Both the position numbers and the translations under genes were made by a program. From the NCBI GenBank assembly GCA_902492105.1, contig CABUKD010000035.1, forward strand, positions 1 through 19,199: DNA of 19,199 nucleotides, in the 5' to 3' direction. Below, piece by piece: positions 16,073 to 19,199 of this stretch. Position 1 is the first letter of the stretch, and every line of letters starts with the position of its first letter. The notes beneath the pieces are model-generated. The model saw nothing but the letters and a program-made list of their open reading frames with translations. It was not told the origin of the DNA and did no database searches. Source of the DNA: an uncultured Clostridium sp. (GTDB taxonomy: Bacteria; Bacillota; Clostridia; TANB77; CAG-508).

Positions 16073-17393
16073 CTAATTTCTTAGATATAAATCATCACTA
16101 CCGATAACGCAATGCATCTATATAATGATTGTTTTTATCTTCTGGTATGTTTAATGGATTATCTAGTTTGTCTACTTTCCATCTATAACTTCCTAATTCT
16201 TGTATCAATCCTTTGCATTTAGGATCTACTATTATTTCAAAACCTTTTAACCATTTTATTCCATGTAATATGCTATCAGGTCCTTTTTGAGCAGGTATTG
16301 CATTAATTCCTAAATTGTTTAACTCTGCAATTGACTTTGGCTCAGCTGCATCTGCTTTTATTAATGCATAAGGTTCTATTCTTTTCTTTAATTCGTTTGC
16401 TAACATTTCATTTGTTAGTTCTGTTGCCCCAAACTCATCAAAGACTATTATTTGCTTTGTCTTTAAATTCACATTAAACTGTAAAAAAGCAGAAGGGTCT
16501 GAACTATATCCAAAGTCCAAACCTCTTCTTATTAATTCAAATGTATTTTTATATTTTTCTGTATCTTCAATATGCCAATTCCTAAATATAAGCCCTTTAC
16601 TTATTCCTGGCATACCTAAACCTGACGTCTTGTAATCTTCATAATCTTCTTTCTTTTTTTGCTCAAATCTAGCATAGTCTTTTATATCTAAAAATTCATT
16701 TAGTTTATAGTTTGTTATCATCAATAGTTGACTTACTTTTTCTTTTACTTTTTTACCGTTATAAATAAATTCTTGTTCATCTTCTACTATAAGTTCTTGT
16801 TTGCCTTTTTCTTCAAGTATTTTCTCATTAGGTGTTAATTTACTAGTTATCTTTTTTACTATGAAATGTTGGTCTGACCAAGGATTTAGTGTAGCTAATG
16901 ACTGGTTGAAATATCCCTCTGGCATCTTACCTCTTATAGACATTCTTACTTTATCGTAAGTATCTTTTTTTTCTATTTCAAATGCTTCCTCAAACCATAC
17001 CCAACATAATACTAGGTTTGGGTCATCTATCGTGATTGAAGCTATCTTTTGCCAATCATCAAGACCTCTAAAAAATATCTTCTGACCTGTTAATTGGTTA
17101 GTTGATTCTAATGGACTTTTAATAAAATCCCATTCATCATAGGTTTTTATTTTCTTAGCTGCCCATTTCAAATCGGCAAATACACTGTCACGAATTGTTT
17201 TTTCTGTGTCTCTTGTAGCTAATAAACAAGCTCTAGGATATTGCTTTAACAGTTTCATCCATCTTAATGCTGCCGTTTTTGATTTTTTACTACTTTTAGA
17301 TCCTTGAATTATTATTTCATCGCCTTTAAAGTTCCAAAATGTAGAATATCCTTTTCCAACGATTTCTTGTAAACTAATTCTTTCTTTACTCAT
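16073..17393 (-). CDS. terL: Terminase large subunit, requires +1 frameshift at CGG near its end
   Basis: About 439 aa after the shift; PBSX-type large terminase, the ATP-driven DNA-packaging motor and headful/end nuclease. Walker A is GSKSSKKSKTA (residues 31-41), Walker B with catalytic acid is LCWVWFEEAFE (129-139). The nuclease acids are visible in RRGLDFGYSSDPSAF, IKADAAEPKSIAEL and HYIDALRY. The zero frame ends DALRY-CGG-TAG, cutting the protein just after the last catalytic Asp. Skipping C gives DALRYGSDDLYLRN and a stop at 16075-16073, ten bases before the portal ATG, closing the gap; Gly after DALRY is common in the family. Overlaps the small subunit gene by eight bases. Confidence 0.9.
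16101..16103 (-). other. CGG +1 frameshift site at the end of terL
   Basis: Zero frame CGT TAT CGG TAG TGA TGA; skipping C gives TAT GGT AGT GAT GAT TTA, encoding Y-G-S-D-D-L. Three zero-frame stops follow the site at once, while the +1 frame stays open for nine codons to just before the portal gene. Confidence 0.75.
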
Positions 17394-17790
17394 TCACATC
17401 ATCTACTAATTCAACTATACAATTTCCTGTAACTTCTTTCTTTTCAACAAATGTTCTATATCTCTTTCCTAAAAGTTCTGCACATTTTGTTCTGTCCTGT
17501 AAAGAAGCATCTAAGCCAAACTGGTCTTTTTCTTCTCCTCGCATTACTTTTGTAAGATACTCTAATACTTCATCTTGTGAGGCTATTCTGTTATTTTCTT
17601 TTTCTTCTAGCTTCTTTTGAATAAAAAAGTTAAGTTTTGTTAAGTTTTCAGCACCAATATTTTTTGCTGTTTTTTCACTATAACCTGCTTTTTTAGCACT
17701 TTCTGTTGCATTTGCTGTTTCTATGTAATAATCTATAAATCTTTTTTGTTTTTCTGTTAATTTGTTATAGTCATCTTCCACTTGCCTCAC
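17386..17790 (-). CDS. terS: Terminase small subunit
   Basis: Protein of up to 134 aa of the Terminase_2 small subunit type; it recognises the packaging site and hands DNA to the large subunit. The N-terminal helix-turn-helix region LTEKQKRFIDYYIETANATESAKKAGYSEKTAKNIGAENL is the family signature. C-terminal part (RTKCAELLGKRYRTFVEKKEVTGN) is the usual oligomerisation segment. Both possible starts are GTG: 17790, or 17781 (VEDDYNKLTEKQ), which has GAGG just upstream. It overlaps the preceding gene by ~20 bases and the large subunit by eight, so the three are translationally coupled. Confidence 0.85.
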   Translation of the reverse strand: MRQVEDDYNKLTEKQKRFIDYYIETANATESAKKAGYSEKTAKNIGAENLTKLNFFIQKKLEEKENNRIASQDEVLEYLTKVMRGEEKDQFGLDASLQDRTKCAELLGKRYRTFVEKKEVTGNCIVELVDDVNE

Positions 17791-18067
17791 TTCCTATTCT
17801 ATATTCTTCTGTTCTATATTCTTCTGCTAGATATTTCATTAAATCTATTTTGCTATAACACTCTTTTTCTTGTATATATCTTTCTTGCAATTCTGTTTTT
17901 TCTTCATCTTCGTTATATACTTCTACTAATTCCTTTTTTAATACTTGATATTTAGTAGCATATTTATCATTCTTTTCACTATAAAATTTAAAACTATTTA
18001 TTTTATACATCTGCCCTTTTTGCTTTAAGGCATATAATAATTTATTTATGTTTTGATTAATATTCAT
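17771..18067 (-). CDS. Unknown small charged protein upstream of terS
   Basis: Protein of 98 aa, not recognised. Strongly charged and helical in appearance: NINKLLYALKQKGQMYKINSFKFYSEKND, then KYQVLKKELVEVYNEDEEKTELQERYIQEKECYSKIDLMKYLAEEYR. No membrane segment or cysteine cluster. AAAGGAAG precedes ATG 18067 and its end overlaps terS by 20 bases. Its middle (YQVLKKELVEVYNEDE) recalls small proteins often encoded beside small terminases, but I cannot name it. Confidence 0.65.
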   Translation of the reverse strand: MNINQNINKLLYALKQKGQMYKINSFKFYSEKNDKYATKYQVLKKELVEVYNEDEEKTELQERYIQEKECYSKIDLMKYLAEEYRTEEYRIGSEASGR

Positions 18068-18069
18068 TA

Positions 18070-18630
18070 CTAATCTTCCTTTAAATAAATATTTTTTCCA
18101 TCTCCAATTAGATGTTTTTCATTACAATTTTTTATTATTGAATCATAACCTTTTTTAAATACTGCTGGTCTGTTTCCTGATATAATTGGTATTATTGCTA
18201 TTACTTCTTTTGTTTCTTTGTTATAAACAATTAAGTCATCATTTTCCATTAGTTTTCTCCTCTCTATAATTTGTGCTGGCTGTCTATACATCCTTTCTAA
18301 ATCAATTTTAGAAAATACAATGTCTTTGTTTTTATATTGCTCTATTACTTCATTAATAAAATCATTGCTACTTGCTACTATCTCACATATGTCTTCATAA
18401 TCGTATTTTTTATCATCATTTTGAGCATGTCCATATTCATATAGCCATACATGAGTTAGTTCATGTTTTAATGTCTTTATTAAATTAGCTTGATTTTCTA
18501 GTAATAATATTTCTTGCGATTTATATATAGTTACTCCTAATGTAAAATCGTTTTTCATTTCATTATTTATCTCTGCTTCTGATACTTCTTTTATAGTCCA
18601 TTCTGTATTGTTTATTTTAAATTTAAACAT
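18070..18630 (-). CDS. HExxH zinc metalloprotease-like protein with extra C-terminal segment
   Basis: Protein of 186 aa. HELTHVW at residues 56-62 is an HExxH zinc site, followed by YDYEDICEIVASS (third-ligand region), the pattern of short ImmA/IrrE-like zincins of phages. The substrate is unknown; ImmA-like proteins cut phage repressors, but no helix-turn-helix partner is visible here. Oddly, the frame continues past the expected end of the protease (LERMYRQPAQIIERRKL). From Met128 (ATG 18249-18247) it encodes a further 59-residue beta-like segment, MENDDLIVYNKETKEVIAII. That ATG has an excellent GAGGAG site seven bases upstream, so a second, separate protein may be started there. ATG 18630 has AAGGAG upstream. 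Confidence 0.7.
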   Translation of the reverse strand: MFKFKINNTEWTIKEVSEAEINNEMKNDFTLGVTIYKSQEILLLENQANLIKTLKHELTHVWLYEYGHAQNDDKKYDYEDICEIVASSNDFINEVIEQYKNKDIVFSKIDLERMYRQPAQIIERRKLMENDDLIVYNKETKEVIAIIPIISGNRPAVFKKGYDSIIKNCNEKHLIGDGKNIYLKED

Positions 18631-18643
18631 TATTATGCTCCTT

Positions 18644-18829
18644 CTATATATTTAGATTCATCAGCGCATCACATTGCTTTGCTGTTCTGTTTAATTGCTT
18701 CTTATATCCATGTATCTTGCTTGCGTCTTTCTCATAATCTAAGCAACGTATTGTTACTAGATTACCTTGCTTTACTATTTCCATGTTCTTCTCGCACAAT
18801 GTTTTCTTACATGTTTTACATAGTTCCAT
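18644..18829 (-). CDS. Small Cys-rich protein (possible zinc ribbon)
   Basis: Protein of 61 aa beginning MELCKTCKKTLCEKNMEIVKQGNLVTIRCLDYEK, with CxxCx5C and a further Cys around residue 29, suggesting zinc binding, then a basic helical tail (GYKKQLNRTAKQCDALMNL). AAAGGAG lies nine bases before the ATG. It is the first protein gene after the tRNA cluster. Similar short Cys-rich proteins are frequent in phage genomes; function unknown. Confidence 0.7.
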   Translation of the reverse strand: MELCKTCKKTLCEKNMEIVKQGNLVTIRCLDYEKDASKIHGYKKQLNRTAKQCDALMNLNI

Positions 18830-18845
18830 ATCTTTTGCTCCTTTT

Positions 18846-18920
18846 TGGTCAGGATTGATAGACTTGCACTACCTTCTACGGTTTTGGAGACCGTGGTTTT
18901 ACTACATAAACTAAATCGAG
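18846..18920 (-). tRNA. tRNA-Trp (CCA), slightly degenerate
   Basis: A 75-base cloverleaf can be drawn: anticodon arm ACGGT-CTCCAAA-ACCGT (18894-18878) with anticodon CCA; D stem GTTT/AAAC; T arm GGTAG-TGCAAGT-CTATC; encoded 3' A-CCA at 18849-18846. Position 8 is T and 9 is A as usual. Oddities: acceptor pairs 2-71 and 3-70 are mismatched (CTCGATT against AATCCTG), the D loop ATGTAGTA lacks the GG pair, and the T loop is TGCAAGT instead of TTCAAGT. It may be functional but altered, or decaying. Confidence 0.6.
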
Positions 18921-18995
18921 ATATATCAGTGTAGGTAAAGATTTGCACTTTGCATGATTAACTTACCTGCTACCCAGCAATTCACACGCCCTAAC
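18921..18995 (-). other. tRNA-like remnant with a T-arm-like element
   Basis: CAAAG-TGCAAAT-CTTTA (18952-18936) resembles a T arm with the same unusual TGCAA loop as the adjacent tRNA-Trp. It is followed by CCTACAC, which could pair in part with GTGTGAA upstream, and a GCT-GGGT-AGC hairpin stands at the D-arm place. There is too little sequence between D-like and T-like arms for a normal anticodon arm. I cannot assign an amino acid. Confidence 0.3.
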
Positions 18996-19094
18996 AAGTG
19001 TCGCAGGATTCGAACCTACTAAGTTAATCTCTCCATATAAAGAGCATTTATGGTCTTTAGCGTCTACTATTACCATTCAGCTGTATTACACCTT
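18996..19094 (-). tRNA. Degenerate class II-like tRNA (long variable arm), identity unclear
   Basis: A canonical T arm GTAGG-TTCGAAT-CCTGC (19019-19003), a D-arm-like GCTG-AATGGTAA-TAGT and a variable-arm hairpin CTCTT/GAGAG (19044-19029) are in the right order for a Leu/Ser-type tRNA. The 3' acceptor GACACTT pairs with 5' AAGGTGT only if one G is bulged. I could not draw a good anticodon arm, so no anticodon is given. It could be a pseudo-tRNA. Confidence 0.4.
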
Positions 19095-19160
19095 ATATAA
19101 CCAATTTACCTGTAAAATTAGCTATATAATTAGCAATACTTTATGCCGTTTAGTTTTACC

Positions 19161-19183
19161 ATATCTAATATCGAACTAGATAT
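19161..19183 (-). other. Hairpin with T-arm-like loop, part of tRNA-like cluster at window edge
   Basis: ATATCTA / TAGATAT, a 7-bp stem whose loop contains GTTCGATAT, like a T arm. Just upstream, TGGCGGAATAGAC resembles the D-arm region of tRNA-Leu but lacks the loop GG. The element is cut by the window end, so a real tRNA cannot be confirmed. Between 19095 and 19160 I see only AT-rich sequence with a GCTAATT direct repeat. Confidence 0.25.
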
Positions 19184-19199
19184 GTCTATTCCGCCACTA

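Noticed and set aside
2852..16103. The five frameshifts as random sequencing errors or gene decay
   Set aside because: Random errors would not all add a C before GG of a Gly codon in five separate genes while leaving many other GGT and GGA codons intact, and decay would bring stops and other damage, which are absent. A systematic base-calling artefact cannot be fully excluded without reads.
12796..19152. A 13-base match (TAAACGGCATAAA) between the RNA gap and, inverted, the tRNA cluster, as a possible attachment site
   Set aside because: Short matches of this length are expected by chance in 19 kb of AT-rich DNA, and the copies are in opposite orientation without an integrase nearby.
1..19199. 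CRISPR arrays, insertion sequences or integrase-type mobile elements
   Set aside because: No regularly spaced repeats, transposase or recombinase motifs were seen anywhere in the window.

Overview
The window is part of a tailed (siphovirus-type) phage or prophage from a very AT-rich Gram-positive host, most likely a low-GC Bacillota (Clostridia-like). Evidence: strong AGGAGG/GAGGTG ribosome binding sites, AT-rich codon use, and protein families typical of Clostridium-type phages. Every gene I accept is on the minus strand, so transcription runs from high to low coordinates. No integrase, repressor or lysis gene is visible, so lifestyle cannot be decided.

Layout in transcription order: a tRNA-like cluster (19199-18846, with a recognisable tRNA-Trp); three small early-late genes (Cys-rich protein, HExxH metalloprotease, unknown); terminase small and large subunits (17790-16073); SPP1 gp6-like portal; a MuF head-morphogenesis protein with a C-terminal PBECR-type nuclease domain (14528-13022); a free-standing transcription unit for a structured RNA (promoter 13038-13010, RNA about 13003-12803, terminator); GP20-like scaffold; P22-like major capsid protein; a tiny zinc-finger protein; connector, head closure, HK97-gp10-like protein, tail terminator, major tail protein; tail assembly chaperone with a -1 slippery site; two inserted membrane-protein genes; tape measure; distal tail protein; Gp37-like tail protein; two baseplate/fibre proteins.

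The main observation is systematic. Five structural genes (terminase large subunit, MuF, gp10-like, tape measure, Gp37-like) are each broken by an apparent +1 frameshift. In every case the break is exactly at an in-frame CGG codon: skipping the C and reading GGA or GGT (Gly) restores the family-typical protein. By manual scan, these five are the only in-frame CGG codons in the window, although about 25 CGG trinucleotides occur out of frame. CGG therefore seems not to be read as arginine here but to act as a +1 frameshift (or quadruplet CGGN) signal. This resembles stop-codon recoding of phage late genes, but with a sense codon. A phage tRNA cluster starts just upstream of the late genes; no candidate decoder tRNA is visible within the window.

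Second in interest is the independent structured RNA gene within the late operon. Product names rest on recognition of sequence motifs and gene order; no database search was possible.
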